A DNA stretch of 64,000 nt from JAJPHW01 sp963771505. Its GTDB lineage: Bacteria > Acidobacteriota > Terriglobia > Terriglobales > Acidobacteriaceae. The stretch is taken from NCBI GenBank assembly GCA_963771505.1, contig CAVYTO010000001.1:434001-498000 (forward strand). The letters are read 5' to 3'. This document shows, piece after piece, positions 9,859 through 19,417 of the stretch (positions are counted from its first letter, which is position 1; every line of letters starts with the position of its first letter). The position numbers and the translations under genes are program-made. The notes beneath the pieces were generated by a model. The model was not told the DNA's origin and did not search any database. It worked only from the letters and a program-made list of their open reading frames with translations.

Positions 9859-9862
<4 letters not shown>
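9107..9862 (+). CDS. LytTR-family response regulator
   Basis: This 251-residue regulator has a receiver domain (residues 7-125: acidic pair DDEP, phospho-acceptor aspartate in LFLDVQMPEFDG, TAYDDYAIRAF switch region, KPF lysine) and a C-terminal LytTR DNA-binding domain (about 140-245: IDWIGAADYYASLHV, CRTHRSAIVSLSRV, PLSRRYKKQL). The start is a GTG at 9107 overlapping the kinase stop codon. Its target genes are not visible; the divergent cytochrome P460 gene is one candidate. The stop codon shares the palindrome CTAG (9859-9862) with the stop codon of recA on the other strand. Confidence 0.9.
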
Positions 9863-10968
<1,106 letters not shown>

Positions 10969-10977
10969 AAAAATCTA

Positions 10978-10983
10978 TCTCCT
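10978..10983 (-). promoter_or_regulatory. Ribosome-binding site of recA
   Basis: AGGAGA on the minus strand, nine bases before the recA ATG, confirms the start at 10968. It is one of the few clear Shine-Dalgarno sequences in the window. Confidence 0.7.
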
Positions 10984-11285
10984 GAATGAAGATTTCAAAA
11001 TGAAGTCGAAGGCGGATTATACATCTCAGTCGAAGCGAATAAAAGGCGAATTAGTAATATTGCCATAAATTATTTGTTTCGACGTACCCGAATGGGAACT
11101 GGCGACGTAGGCTCTACTCGGCCCGACCGGATTTCTTCCTTCAGTGCCTTGGGAAATTCACAGCCTCGTGTCCCCATCGCGCAATGCCCAATCGTACCTC
11201 GTGCTAAAATCACCGTCTCGCAACTTATCTTCAAATCGCACAGCCCAGCGATTTCTCACGAATTTTGATACGAGGTTTGAGATTG
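10984..11285. other. Divergent intergenic region between recA and purM
   Basis: This roughly 300-base region must hold the promoters of recA and purM. A TAAAAT at 11205-11210 on the plus strand is a plausible -10 box for purM. The recA side is AT-rich (around 11060-11085). No gene, tRNA, inverted repeat of LexA type or riboswitch fold was recognised. Confidence 0.5.
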
Positions 11286-12338
11286 GTGCCGCAGAAATCT
11301 CCGAAAAACGCGGGTGTCACCTACGCCGACGCGGGCGTCGATATTGACCGGGGCAATAAGACCAAAAAACGTATCAAATATCTCGCCCACAAGACCTTTA
11401 CGCGTGGCGTGCTCAGCGAGATCGGCGGCTTCGGCGGTCTTTTCTCGATTGATAAGCAGAAATACATCGATCCTGTCCTGGTGTCGAGCGTCGACGGTGT
11501 AGGTACCAAGCTCAAGGTTGCGTTTGAGATGAAGTTGCATTCCACCATCGGCGCTGACCTGGTTAATCATTGCGTCAACGACATCGCGGTGCAGGGCGCT
11601 GCGCCCATGTTTTTTATGGACTACCTCGCCACCGGCAAACTGGAACCCTCAGTGGCCGAACAGGTAGTCGAGGGCTTGGCCGATGCCTGCAAGCACAACG
11701 GCTGCGCTCTCATCGGCGGTGAAACGGCAGAAATGCCCGGATTCTATCCCGAAGGCGAATACGATCTTGCAGGCTTTATCGTTGGCGCAGTCGAACGGGA
11801 AAAAATCATCACTGGCAAGAACATCCAAATCGGGGACGTAATTTTAGGGTTGCCGTCCACTGGCCTGCACACCAATGGATATTCTCTCGCGCGAAAATTG
11901 CTCTTCGAAGTGGCAGGCTACACCGCCGATTCCTACGTGAACGAACTGCGCGGTAAAGTTGGCAACGAACTAATGAAGACGCATAAGAGCTATTGGCCAT
12001 CGGTAAAACGGCTATTGGACGGCGGATGCGTTTCCGCCATGGCTCACATCACGGGAGGCGGCATCACCGAGAATTTGCCTCGAGTTCTTCCAAAAGGCGT
12101 GGCCGCCATCATTGAGCTGGGTTCCTGGCCTGTCCTGCCAATTTTCGATCACCTGCAACAACTCGGCAACGTGGAACCGCAGGAGATGTTGCGGACGTTC
12201 AACATGGGCCTGGGAATGTTGCTCGTCGTTCCGGCGGACAAGTTCAAGAAAGTCCAAACCCTGCTGGATCGCGCCGGGGAGAAAGCCTTCACTGTCGGCC
12301 GCATCGTCAAGGGAGAGCGCAAAGTAAACTACGCGTGA
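11286..12338 (+). CDS. purM: Phosphoribosylformylglycinamidine cyclo-ligase
   Basis: PurM (AIR synthetase) performs the fifth step of purine synthesis, closing the imidazole ring at the expense of ATP. The roughly 350-residue protein has SVDGVGTKLKVAFE, HCVNDIAVQGAAPMFFMDY, GGETAEMPGFY and MAHITGGGITENLPRVLP, all family signatures. No ATG is available near the homology start: a GTG at 11286 is preferred, with TTG codons at 11283 and 11265 as alternatives and a weak GAGG at 11272-11275. No other purine gene is adjacent. Confidence 0.93.
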   Translation: MPQKSPKNAGVTYADAGVDIDRGNKTKKRIKYLAHKTFTRGVLSEIGGFGGLFSIDKQKYIDPVLVSSVDGVGTKLKVAFEMKLHSTIGADLVNHCVNDIAVQGAAPMFFMDYLATGKLEPSVAEQVVEGLADACKHNGCALIGGETAEMPGFYPEGEYDLAGFIVGAVEREKIITGKNIQIGDVILGLPSTGLHTNGYSLARKLLFEVAGYTADSYVNELRGKVGNELMKTHKSYWPSVKRLLDGGCVSAMAHITGGGITENLPRVLPKGVAAIIELGSWPVLPIFDHLQQLGNVEPQEMLRTFNMGLGMLLVVPADKFKKVQTLLDRAGEKAFTVGRIVKGERKVNYA

Positions 12339-12665
12339 TCAATCAGTAATCGCCGGGCAGAGTAGGGCTAAGGCAATGAGACAAGATGCAGCCCGGCAAC
12401 CTCACCGGGGCAGTCTCATCCTTCGCGGACTCGTTCATGCTGGGCTGCTGCGCCAGTCTTCCTCGGCCCAGGTTAGCGCCACAGAACTTCGCGAACCTGG
12501 GGCACCAATCTTCACAAATGACAATCCTCCCCCTCCGCAAAGAACGCGGTTGGGCGGGGCACCCCGGTGAGATTGACCACCCTAAAAACACCCCTGCTTT
12601 CTTGTTCCCGTGATGAAGGAGGTACTGCGGAATTTGCGTGATCTTCGCGAGTGCGCGCTTCGGTC
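12339..12665. other. Intergenic region with repeat-like, GC-rich sequence
   Basis: No protein with recognisable similarity is encoded here; short open frames on both strands lack ribosome-binding sites and overlap one another. The stretch contains a GC-rich degenerate palindrome (12526-12565) related to one at 36.7 kb, and a pair GCCGGGC/GCCCGGC (around 12352 and 12391) that could form a long-looped hairpin after purM. It looks like non-coding intergenic repeat material. Confidence 0.45.
12526..12565. repeat. Degenerate copy of an intergenic palindromic repeat
   Basis: The core CGCAAAGAACGCGG here matches CGCACAGAACGCGG at 36717-36730 in 13 of 14 bases, and both copies are followed by GGGGCACCC. 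The flanking arms (CCCCCTCC and GGGCGGGG) are only partly complementary, so this copy looks decayed. Confidence 0.5.
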
Positions 12666-12671
12666 TAGAAT
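12666..12671 (+). promoter_or_regulatory. Putative -10 element (TAGAAT) of a leaderless transcript
   Basis: TAGAAT differs from TATAAT at one base and ends exactly six bases before the ATG at 12678. No Shine-Dalgarno sequence separates them. No clear -35 box was seen. Confidence 0.45.
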
Positions 12672-12677
12672 CTGGCG

Positions 12678-14222
12678 ATGGCGCCATCACAGCGTTGGTT
12701 TTGGATTGGCGCGGTGGTTCTTGTGGTCGGGGCGGCGATGATCGTGGCCGTTCAGATGGCGATCCATCGCGCGCAGCCGACTTTGAAGAGCCGCGTAATT
12801 GAGACTTTGAGCGCACGCTTCGACAGCAAAGTCGAACTCGATGAAATGGATGTCTCGGTGTTTCGCGGACTTGAGGTGTCCGGCAAGGGATTGCGGGTGT
12901 TCGCGACTCCAGAACTGGTTGCCGCGGGCGTGAGCGCGCCGGAGGTCGTGGTCCAGTCATTTCATTTTCATGCCGGGGTTCTGGGGATTTTTCTCAAGCC
13001 CACACACGTCGGTACGATTTATGTGCAGGGGTTGGAGATTAATATCCCTCCGCGTGAGATGCGAGCGCATCAGACTTCGTCGAGGCGCATGGGCAAAGTG
13101 AAGATGGAGGTCGATTACATTGTCGTGGATAATTCGCGGCTCGTGATCGGCACCGCCAAGCCGGACAAGGATCCGAAAGTGTTCGACCTGAAGCATGTCG
13201 TCCTGACAGACGTTGGGCCCAATTTCGCTTGGCCCTATGACGCGACTTTGACCAACGCAGTTCCGGCGGGTGACATTCATGCGAAGGGCAAATTTGGTCC
13301 GTGGAACAACGAAAGCCCCGGCGATTCCAGCGTGAGCGGAGATTATCAGTTTGATCACGCCGACCTGAACACAATTCGCGGCCTGGGCGGAATGTTGACT
13401 TCCACCGGGCAGTTCACCGGGCAGTTGAATAAGATTGCGGTGCATGGGACGACGGACACGCCGAATTTCTCACTCGACTCAGCGGACCATCCGTTGCCGC
13501 TGCACACGACGTTTTCGGCAATTGTCGACGGAACGACGGGCGACACCTACCTGCAACCGGTCGAAGCGAGGCTTCGGAATTCTGCATTCTCATGCCGGGG
13601 CGCAATCGTAAACATCAAAGGCGTCGGCCACACTATCGATCTCGACGTAAACGTGCCTGCGGGAAAATTGCAGGATTTTTTGCAACTGGCGGTCAAGACC
13701 ATGCCTCCGGTGATGACGGCGGAGATTGAAACACGAACGAAGCTGGACATTCATCCGGGCACGGGGAGTGTGATGTCTCGAATGAAATTAGATGGCGGCT
13801 TCCGGTTGCAGAAGATTCACTTCACCAATCCTCAGGTGGAAGACAAGGTGGACATGCTCAGCCTGCGCGCCGAAGGCAAACCGCAGGAAGCGAAGCCGGG
13901 CGCGGAAGACGTGAATTCGCAGATGACCGGACGCTTTGTGATGCAGTCGGGAAAACTCGATTTTTCGCAGCTCAATTTCGAGATGCCCGGCGCCACCGCC
14001 GCCCTGCATGGCAACTACACACTGGATGGAAGAGTGTATGACTTTGAGGGCGTCGTCCGCACCAAGGCCAAGCTTTCGCAGATGATTGCATCCCGTTGGA
14101 AGAGCCTGTTGCTCAAGCCGGTCGATCCTTTCTTCCATAAAAACGGCGCGGGAGCGCAGATACCCGTGAAGATTACGGGCACGAACAGCGCGCCAAAATT
14201 CGGCTTGAACCTGGGCCACTAG
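12678..14222 (+). CDS. AsmA-like membrane-anchored protein
   Basis: This 514-residue protein has one N-terminal membrane anchor (about residues 9-28) and a long, beta-rich extracytoplasmic region. The C-terminal part (MDGGFRLQ-type strand repeats, MTGRFVMQSGKLDFSQLNFEMPGA, LHGNYTLDGRVYDFEG) resembles the AsmA C-terminal domain found in proteins that move phospholipids or influence outer-membrane assembly. The family assignment rests on this C-terminal pattern and the overall shape. The gene stands alone and converges on the M13 peptidase gene. A TAGAAT box directly upstream suggests its own promoter. Confidence 0.65.
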   Translation: MAPSQRWFWIGAVVLVVGAAMIVAVQMAIHRAQPTLKSRVIETLSARFDSKVELDEMDVSVFRGLEVSGKGLRVFATPELVAAGVSAPEVVVQSFHFHAGVLGIFLKPTHVGTIYVQGLEINIPPREMRAHQTSSRRMGKVKMEVDYIVVDNSRLVIGTAKPDKDPKVFDLKHVVLTDVGPNFAWPYDATLTNAVPAGDIHAKGKFGPWNNESPGDSSVSGDYQFDHADLNTIRGLGGMLTSTGQFTGQLNKIAVHGTTDTPNFSLDSADHPLPLHTTFSAIVDGTTGDTYLQPVEARLRNSAFSCRGAIVNIKGVGHTIDLDVNVPAGKLQDFLQLAVKTMPPVMTAEIETRTKLDIHPGTGSVMSRMKLDGGFRLQKIHFTNPQVEDKVDMLSLRAEGKPQEAKPGAEDVNSQMTGRFVMQSGKLDFSQLNFEMPGATAALHGNYTLDGRVYDFEGVVRTKAKLSQMIASRWKSLLLKPVDPFFHKNGAGAQIPVKITGTNSAPKFGLNLGH

Positions 14223-14234
14223 AGGCGATCGCTG

Positions 14235-16283
14235 TCACCAGACGCGGCAAACCTGGTCAGATGGTTTCACCATCGGCTGTCCGGCCTTGCAGTTGAAGAC
14301 CTTGCCAAATTCCGGCATGTTCACGACCACGCCGTTGATGCGATATTTCGCGGGTGAATGCGGATCGGTCGTGGCCCGCATGCGAATATCGTCGGGACGC
14401 TCATTCGCGCAATCCCACTGGGCGAAGCCCACGAAAAATCGCTGCTCCGGAGTCAGTCCGTCGGTTGGCTGCAAGTGCATGTCTTTGGTTTTGTCCTGCC
14501 ACGCCATGTAAGCGAGCAGCTCGCCGCCGAGGTCAGCGACGTTTTCACCGAGCGTGAGCTTGCCGTTGAGGTGAACGTCGTCAACGACAACGTAGGACGA
14601 ATATTGGTCGTCGACGCATTTGGTACGGGCGTCGAACTTTTCGCGGTCTTCTTTGGTCCACCAATCTTTCAGGTTGCCCTTGGCGTCATATTGGCTGCCT
14701 TCATCGTCAAAGCCGTGGGTGAGTTCGTGCCCGATGGTGCCGCCGGTGTTGCCGTAGTTCGGAGCGTCGTCAATCTTTACGTCGTAGAGCGGCGGCTGTA
14801 ATACGCCCGCGGGGAAGTTGATGTCGTTCATTTGCGGGTTGTAGTAGGCGTCGACAGTGGCGGCGGAAATATCCCACTCGCCGTGATCGACGGGCTGGCC
14901 GATTTTATTGATCTGGCGATGCTGTTCGAACGCGGCCGCGCGGTCGACGTTTCCGGCGAAATCAGACGGTTGTATATCTACCGAGCTGTAGTCCCGCCAT
15001 TTGTCGGGATAGCCGATTTTGTTGCGGATGCCGCCCAGCTTCACCACCGCTTCCTTCTTGGTTTCAGGGCTCATCCAGTCAAGCTGGCCGATGCGTTCGC
15101 GCATGGCTTCTTCAATGCGCGTGACCATGTCGAGCGTGTCGGCTTTGAGTTGTTGCGAAAATACTTTGCGAACGTAGGCCTGCCCTAATGCTTCGCCGAG
15201 ATTGTAGTCGGTGTACTGCACGCATCGCCGCCATCGCGGTTGCTGCTCTTTCGCACCGCGCAGATATTTGCGGTAGAACTCGAAATTTTCATTCGAGAAG
15301 GCGTCAGACAGAAAGGGCGAGTAGGCGTCGGCAACATGGAAACGGAGATAAGTCTTCCAGTTGTCCAGAGGTTCGCTCGTGAGCTGCAAGTTCACTTCGC
15401 GGTAAAACTTTGGCGCGTCGACATTGACGATTTCAAAGCTGGGATATTTCTCGTCGCGGTAGTAGGCCGTCCAGTCGAAATTCGGCGCGAGTTTCTGCAA
15501 GTCGGCCGTCTTCATTTTGTTCTTGAGGTTGTAAGGATTGCGCCGTTCGACCCGCGTCCATGAAGCTTTGGCCATCGTGGTTTCCATGCGCATCACGTCG
15601 TCGGCGTTCTTCTTCGCGGCGTCAGGTTTGTCGCCTAAAAGCTCGAACACTTTTTGCACGTGCTGAACATAGCGTTCGCGGATTTCTTTAGATTTAGCGT
15701 CATCTTTGGTGTAGTAGTCACGGTCGGGAAGGCCGAGGCCGCCCTGGTCAAGGTCGGCGATTTCCTGCTCGGAGTTGTCTGGATCCTGCGTCGAACCAGG
15801 GCTGAAGAGCAACGATCGCCCGAATGGAAGAGTCACGTTGGCGACCAGCGGCGCGATGTCGTGCGTCGCCTTCAGTTGCGCGATGGCGCTCAGTTCCGGC
15901 TGGATCGCCGCCACGCCGCGCTGATTCACGGCCGGCTCGTTCATGCATGCGCCGTAAAAGTCGCCGATCTTTTGCGTGACCGGATCGCGTCCGGCTTTCG
16001 CGGCGGCAGCTTCTTCGAGAATTCCGCGAAGAAAATTCAGGTTGTCCTGATAGAGCTTGCCGTAGACGCTCCATGAAGTCTGGTCGGGCGGTATCGGGTT
16101 CTTCTTTTGCCAGCCGCCGCAGGAGTAAGTGTAGAAATCCGCGCACGGGTCAATGTTGCGGTCCATCGACGTTACGTCGAGGCTTGGCGAATACGGCAGC
16201 ACGGGAGCGCTGGGCGTTTGCCCTGGCATCAGGATAGAAAACGCGAGCACTATAGCGAGGGTGAAGGCTGAGCGATTGGACAT
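14235..16283 (-). CDS. M13 family zinc endopeptidase (neprilysin/PepO type), secreted
   Basis: This 682-residue protein begins with a Sec signal peptide (about 1-26) and has the M13 signatures: HELTHGFDDEG (HEXXH zinc motif), the upstream substrate-binding segment NDINFPAGVLQPP, and the GENVADLGG motif carrying the third zinc ligand. The C terminus ends in CRVW, as in mammalian neprilysin-type members, where it helps the fold. M13 peptidases cut small extracellular peptides. An AAGG before the ATG at 16283 is a weak ribosome-binding site. It lies downstream of mutL and a repair-like gene, with 76 bases between. Confidence 0.93.
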   Translation of the reverse strand: MSNRSAFTLAIVLAFSILMPGQTPSAPVLPYSPSLDVTSMDRNIDPCADFYTYSCGGWQKKNPIPPDQTSWSVYGKLYQDNLNFLRGILEEAAAAKAGRDPVTQKIGDFYGACMNEPAVNQRGVAAIQPELSAIAQLKATHDIAPLVANVTLPFGRSLLFSPGSTQDPDNSEQEIADLDQGGLGLPDRDYYTKDDAKSKEIRERYVQHVQKVFELLGDKPDAAKKNADDVMRMETTMAKASWTRVERRNPYNLKNKMKTADLQKLAPNFDWTAYYRDEKYPSFEIVNVDAPKFYREVNLQLTSEPLDNWKTYLRFHVADAYSPFLSDAFSNENFEFYRKYLRGAKEQQPRWRRCVQYTDYNLGEALGQAYVRKVFSQQLKADTLDMVTRIEEAMRERIGQLDWMSPETKKEAVVKLGGIRNKIGYPDKWRDYSSVDIQPSDFAGNVDRAAAFEQHRQINKIGQPVDHGEWDISAATVDAYYNPQMNDINFPAGVLQPPLYDVKIDDAPNYGNTGGTIGHELTHGFDDEGSQYDAKGNLKDWWTKEDREKFDARTKCVDDQYSSYVVVDDVHLNGKLTLGENVADLGGELLAYMAWQDKTKDMHLQPTDGLTPEQRFFVGFAQWDCANERPDDIRMRATTDPHSPAKYRINGVVVNMPEFGKVFNCKAGQPMVKPSDQVCRVW

Positions 16284-16359
16284 ATTGCCTTTTAGACGAT
16301 GTGATTTAGGAAACGTTTGCGACCGCTATGATATACCGCCGGGCGCTCGGTTGGCCGGG

Positions 16360-17253
16360 TCAGCGCCGGACGCGTTGTTGGCGGGGCACGAAGGGTACGG
16401 CTGGCTCGGCTTTCGGGATCATCGTCATCATCTGCATCACGGTGCGGTTATCGACCTTCACGAATTCCAGCTCACGTGCGGCTTGCAAAGCGTTGACGGC
16501 TTCTTTTACGCGCGATCGGGGAACAAAATTGCCGAAGAATGAATCAAGCTCGGCCTGGTCGGCGGCGATTACACAACCAAGATACTTCGACACGAGCGCG
16601 GTAAGCGCCTCGCCTACGCCAAGATTCATGCCATCGCGGACAGCGTCGGGAGACCAGCGGTAGAGCACGTCCCATGAAGAGCCGTCGATGGGATCGTAAT
16701 CAACCCGCGTGATGCGAAGACGCGACCACAGCTCGCCCAGAGCGCCGTCGAGCGCAACAAGAGAAACGCTTCCGCCCAGATCTTCCCGCATTTGCTGTTT
16801 CGAAATCGGCCCCTTGCGGCTGATGAGTTCGAACGAGTCGCACGCGAGCTGCGAATATTCAGATCGAGCTCCGGCCTTAGGGGCTAACTTGGGATTGCGT
16901 TCCCCAACCAGCGCGTAGAAATAAGGAAAGATCGACGCCCCGACCAGCATCGGATTGTTCTCGCCGAAAAGATTGGCTTCGTATGCGTCCCGCTCGCGCA
17001 ACAGGCGCACCATCAATTTGGTGGCATCCTGCGCCTGTTCGTTGGCGAAGGCATGCTGCCATGTGGGCAGATGGTCATCCGATCCGGCAAATGCGCCGAC
17101 AAATGTGGGCGCGAGCACAAAAGGACGCTGCGGAAACATCATGCAGAATCCGCAAGACTCGAGAAACGAGCGCGCGTCTTCGAGCGTGCGCACCGGTTTC
17201 CCGCTGAGCCGCCACTTGTCACGCCGAAGCTGGTCGAGTTCCTGGTCAGTCAT
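16360..17253 (-). CDS. AlkZ-like winged-helix protein, possible DNA repair function
   Basis: This 297-residue protein starts at ATG 17253 (MTDQELDQLRRDKWRL); the frame remains open upstream into mutL but that part is out of homology. The order of features (DARSFLESCGFCMMFP, then a long helical middle, a WSRLRITRVDYD strand pair, and a C-terminal region ELEFVKVDNRT) reminds me of winged-helix proteins annotated as AlkZ-related, a group linked to base excision and crosslink unhooking. This is a weak call. Position 74 bases after mutL on the same strand fits a repair role. Otherwise it is a conserved hypothetical protein. Confidence 0.4.
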   Translation of the reverse strand: MTDQELDQLRRDKWRLSGKPVRTLEDARSFLESCGFCMMFPQRPFVLAPTFVGAFAGSDDHLPTWQHAFANEQAQDATKLMVRLLRERDAYEANLFGENNPMLVGASIFPYFYALVGERNPKLAPKAGARSEYSQLACDSFELISRKGPISKQQMREDLGGSVSLVALDGALGELWSRLRITRVDYDPIDGSSWDVLYRWSPDAVRDGMNLGVGEALTALVSKYLGCVIAADQAELDSFFGNFVPRSRVKEAVNALQAARELEFVKVDNRTVMQMMTMIPKAEPAVPFVPRQQRVRR

Positions 17254-17327
17254 AAATTCGATCGCTGGTCGCTTGTCGATGGTCGTTTGTGGGTTCAGGA
17301 GATGTGGCGAACGACTAACGACGGCGC

Positions 17328-19334
17328 TTATATTCTTTTGAATGCCCGCTGAATGTCCTTCATTGAGTATCGCAGAACCACGGGCCTTCCGTGGGGACAC
17401 GACATGGGGCACTCCGTTTTCGCGAGTTCCGCCAGGAGCCATTCCATTTTATTTTGCTCGAGCGGCATGTTGACCTTGATGGCGGCATGGCAGGCGATCG
17501 AAGCCGCGATGCGGGCGCGAATTTTCTCGAGATTCAGCGCCTGGTCTTCCTTGGCAAATTGCTCGAAGAGTTCATGCAGCATGTTCTCGACCTGCGCCGC
17601 GTCCACACCGGCAGGCGCGACTTTGATGGCAACGCTGCGCGCGCCGAAGAGTTCGGCCTCAAATCCGTTTTGATTCAGCTCGTCGCTGATTTCGTTGAAC
17701 ACGGCCTGCTGCGCCGGAGTGAGTTCGAAAACCAGCGGCATCAGCAAGCGCTGGCTCTCCACTTTCTGCAATGACCGTTGCTTCAGAATTCTTTCGAAGA
17801 GCACGCGCTCATGCGCGACGTGTTGGTCGATGATCCAGAGGCCTTCGGGATTCACGGCGAGAATGAAAGAGTCGCGAATCTGGCCGACAGGTTTCAGAGT
17901 CGCCAGCGCGGGCGCGAGTTCCCCCGGCAGTTCGGTTTCGTCCGCCACAGGCGGCGCACATGTGTCATGTCCAGCGACGATCTCGGCGAAAGTCTCCCGC
18001 TGCGGAGCGAGCGCCACCGCGGCGTTGGCTTCCACAGTGATCGCATCGTTGCCAAATCCCAGGCGCGCCGTTTGCGGCAGTACTTCAGGCGGTTGCAGGG
18101 TGAAGCCCGGCGGAACATTCAGCGCGCGCCATGCCGCGATATCGACGGTCGAGCCGCGCGAAGGCGACATGGCGCCAGGAGTCAACGAGGCTCCGGCCGT
18201 GGGGTGCGCTGAGATTTCTGTCATGAACTGCGGCACGGGGCGCGCTTTCATCAACGCTCCGCGAACGGAATCGCGAACAAAGTCGTGCATCACGCTCTGC
18301 TGCCGGAACCGGACTTCGGTTTTAGAGGGATGCACATTCACATCCACTTCGCCGACTGGGAGTTCGAGGAACATCAGTACGACTGGGTACACCGACGGCG
18401 GAATGATGTTGCGGTAGGCCTCGGTGATGGCGTGCTGTATCAGACGGTCGCGAATGAGGCGGCCGTTAACGAATACGTAAATCGAATTGCGGTTGAGCTT
18501 CTGGATTTCCGGTTTGGAAACGAACCCGTGCACGCGCATGTCGCCGAAACTGCGCGGGGCGTTGGCATTGGCGTCTGATTCGATATCTTCCTCAGGGTCG
18601 GCGCTCTTTTTCCACGGTGGCGGCTGGGGCAGTCCTATGCGGTCCAACGGCTGAACGGCGGCCAGCGGAATCAACTGATCGAGCACTTCCTTGCCGAATA
18701 CCTGATAAACGCGCTCGCTCGAACCGGCCACCGGCGGGGCGACCAGCAGGGCGTTGGTGGCGGAGTGCAATTCGAAATGCTTTTCCGGATGCGCCAGCGC
18801 GTAATGCGTAACCAGCGAAGCGATGTGGGACAGCTCGGTGGATTCCGCCTTCAGAAATTTCTTGCGCGCCGGAGTGTTGAAAAACAGATCGCGGACGGTG
18901 ATGGAGGTGCCGGCGGGCAGTCCGGCTTCGGCGACGTTGAAAATCTTGCCACCGTTGATTTCAATCACCGTGCCCGAATCTTCGTCAGAGGCACGGGTTT
19001 CCAAACGCAACCGGGACACGGACGCAATCGACGGCAACGCTTCACCGCGGAAACCAAGCGTGGAGACACCCAGTAAGTCTTCTGCATTTTTGAGTTTTGA
19101 AGTGGCGTGGCGCTCGAACGCGAGCAGTGCATCATCGCGCACCATCCCGCAGCCATTGTCAGCGATTTGAATGAGCTTTTTTCCGCCGGCTTCAACTTGA
19201 ATCTTGATGCGGGTAGCGCCGGCATCGAGGGAATTCTCGAGCAGTTCCTTCACCACGGAAGCGGGCCTTTCGACCACTTCGCCGGCGGCGATTTGATTGG
19301 CTACGGATTCCGAGAGTACGTGAATGCGTCCCAT
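17328..19334 (-). CDS. mutL: DNA mismatch repair protein MutL
   Basis: MutL couples mismatch recognition by MutS to strand removal. The N-terminal GHKL ATPase shows VVKELLENSLDAGA, DNGCGM, HATSKL and GFRGEALPSI. The C-terminal domain carries DQHVAHERVLFE, matching the endonuclease metal motif DQHA(X)2E(X)4E apart from one Ala-to-Val change, and ends with CPHGRP, so this 668-residue MutL should nick DNA itself, as in organisms without MutH. The linker (about 360-470) is low-complexity. No mutS gene is in the window. Confidence 0.96.
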   Translation of the reverse strand: MGRIHVLSESVANQIAAGEVVERPASVVKELLENSLDAGATRIKIQVEAGGKKLIQIADNGCGMVRDDALLAFERHATSKLKNAEDLLGVSTLGFRGEALPSIASVSRLRLETRASDEDSGTVIEINGGKIFNVAEAGLPAGTSITVRDLFFNTPARKKFLKAESTELSHIASLVTHYALAHPEKHFELHSATNALLVAPPVAGSSERVYQVFGKEVLDQLIPLAAVQPLDRIGLPQPPPWKKSADPEEDIESDANANAPRSFGDMRVHGFVSKPEIQKLNRNSIYVFVNGRLIRDRLIQHAITEAYRNIIPPSVYPVVLMFLELPVGEVDVNVHPSKTEVRFRQQSVMHDFVRDSVRGALMKARPVPQFMTEISAHPTAGASLTPGAMSPSRGSTVDIAAWRALNVPPGFTLQPPEVLPQTARLGFGNDAITVEANAAVALAPQRETFAEIVAGHDTCAPPVADETELPGELAPALATLKPVGQIRDSFILAVNPEGLWIIDQHVAHERVLFERILKQRSLQKVESQRLLMPLVFELTPAQQAVFNEISDELNQNGFEAELFGARSVAIKVAPAGVDAAQVENMLHELFEQFAKEDQALNLEKIRARIAASIACHAAIKVNMPLEQNKMEWLLAELAKTECPMSCPHGRPVVLRYSMKDIQRAFKRI

Positions 19335-19417
19335 GGATGCGATCTATGAGTTTCGCAGATGACGGATGGGTTCGCAAAGATCGAATGGTCGGAGCGGGAA
19401 TTGGAGCGAGATGCGGT

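Noticed and set aside
10969..11285. Possible LexA operator upstream of recA
   Set aside because: Neither GAACN4GTTC nor GTTCN7GTTC nor CTGTN8ACAG was found by eye.
12343..12960. Open frame on the minus strand between purM and the AsmA-like gene
   Set aside because: Low-complexity proline/arginine-rich product, no ribosome-binding site, and it runs into the AsmA-like coding sequence.
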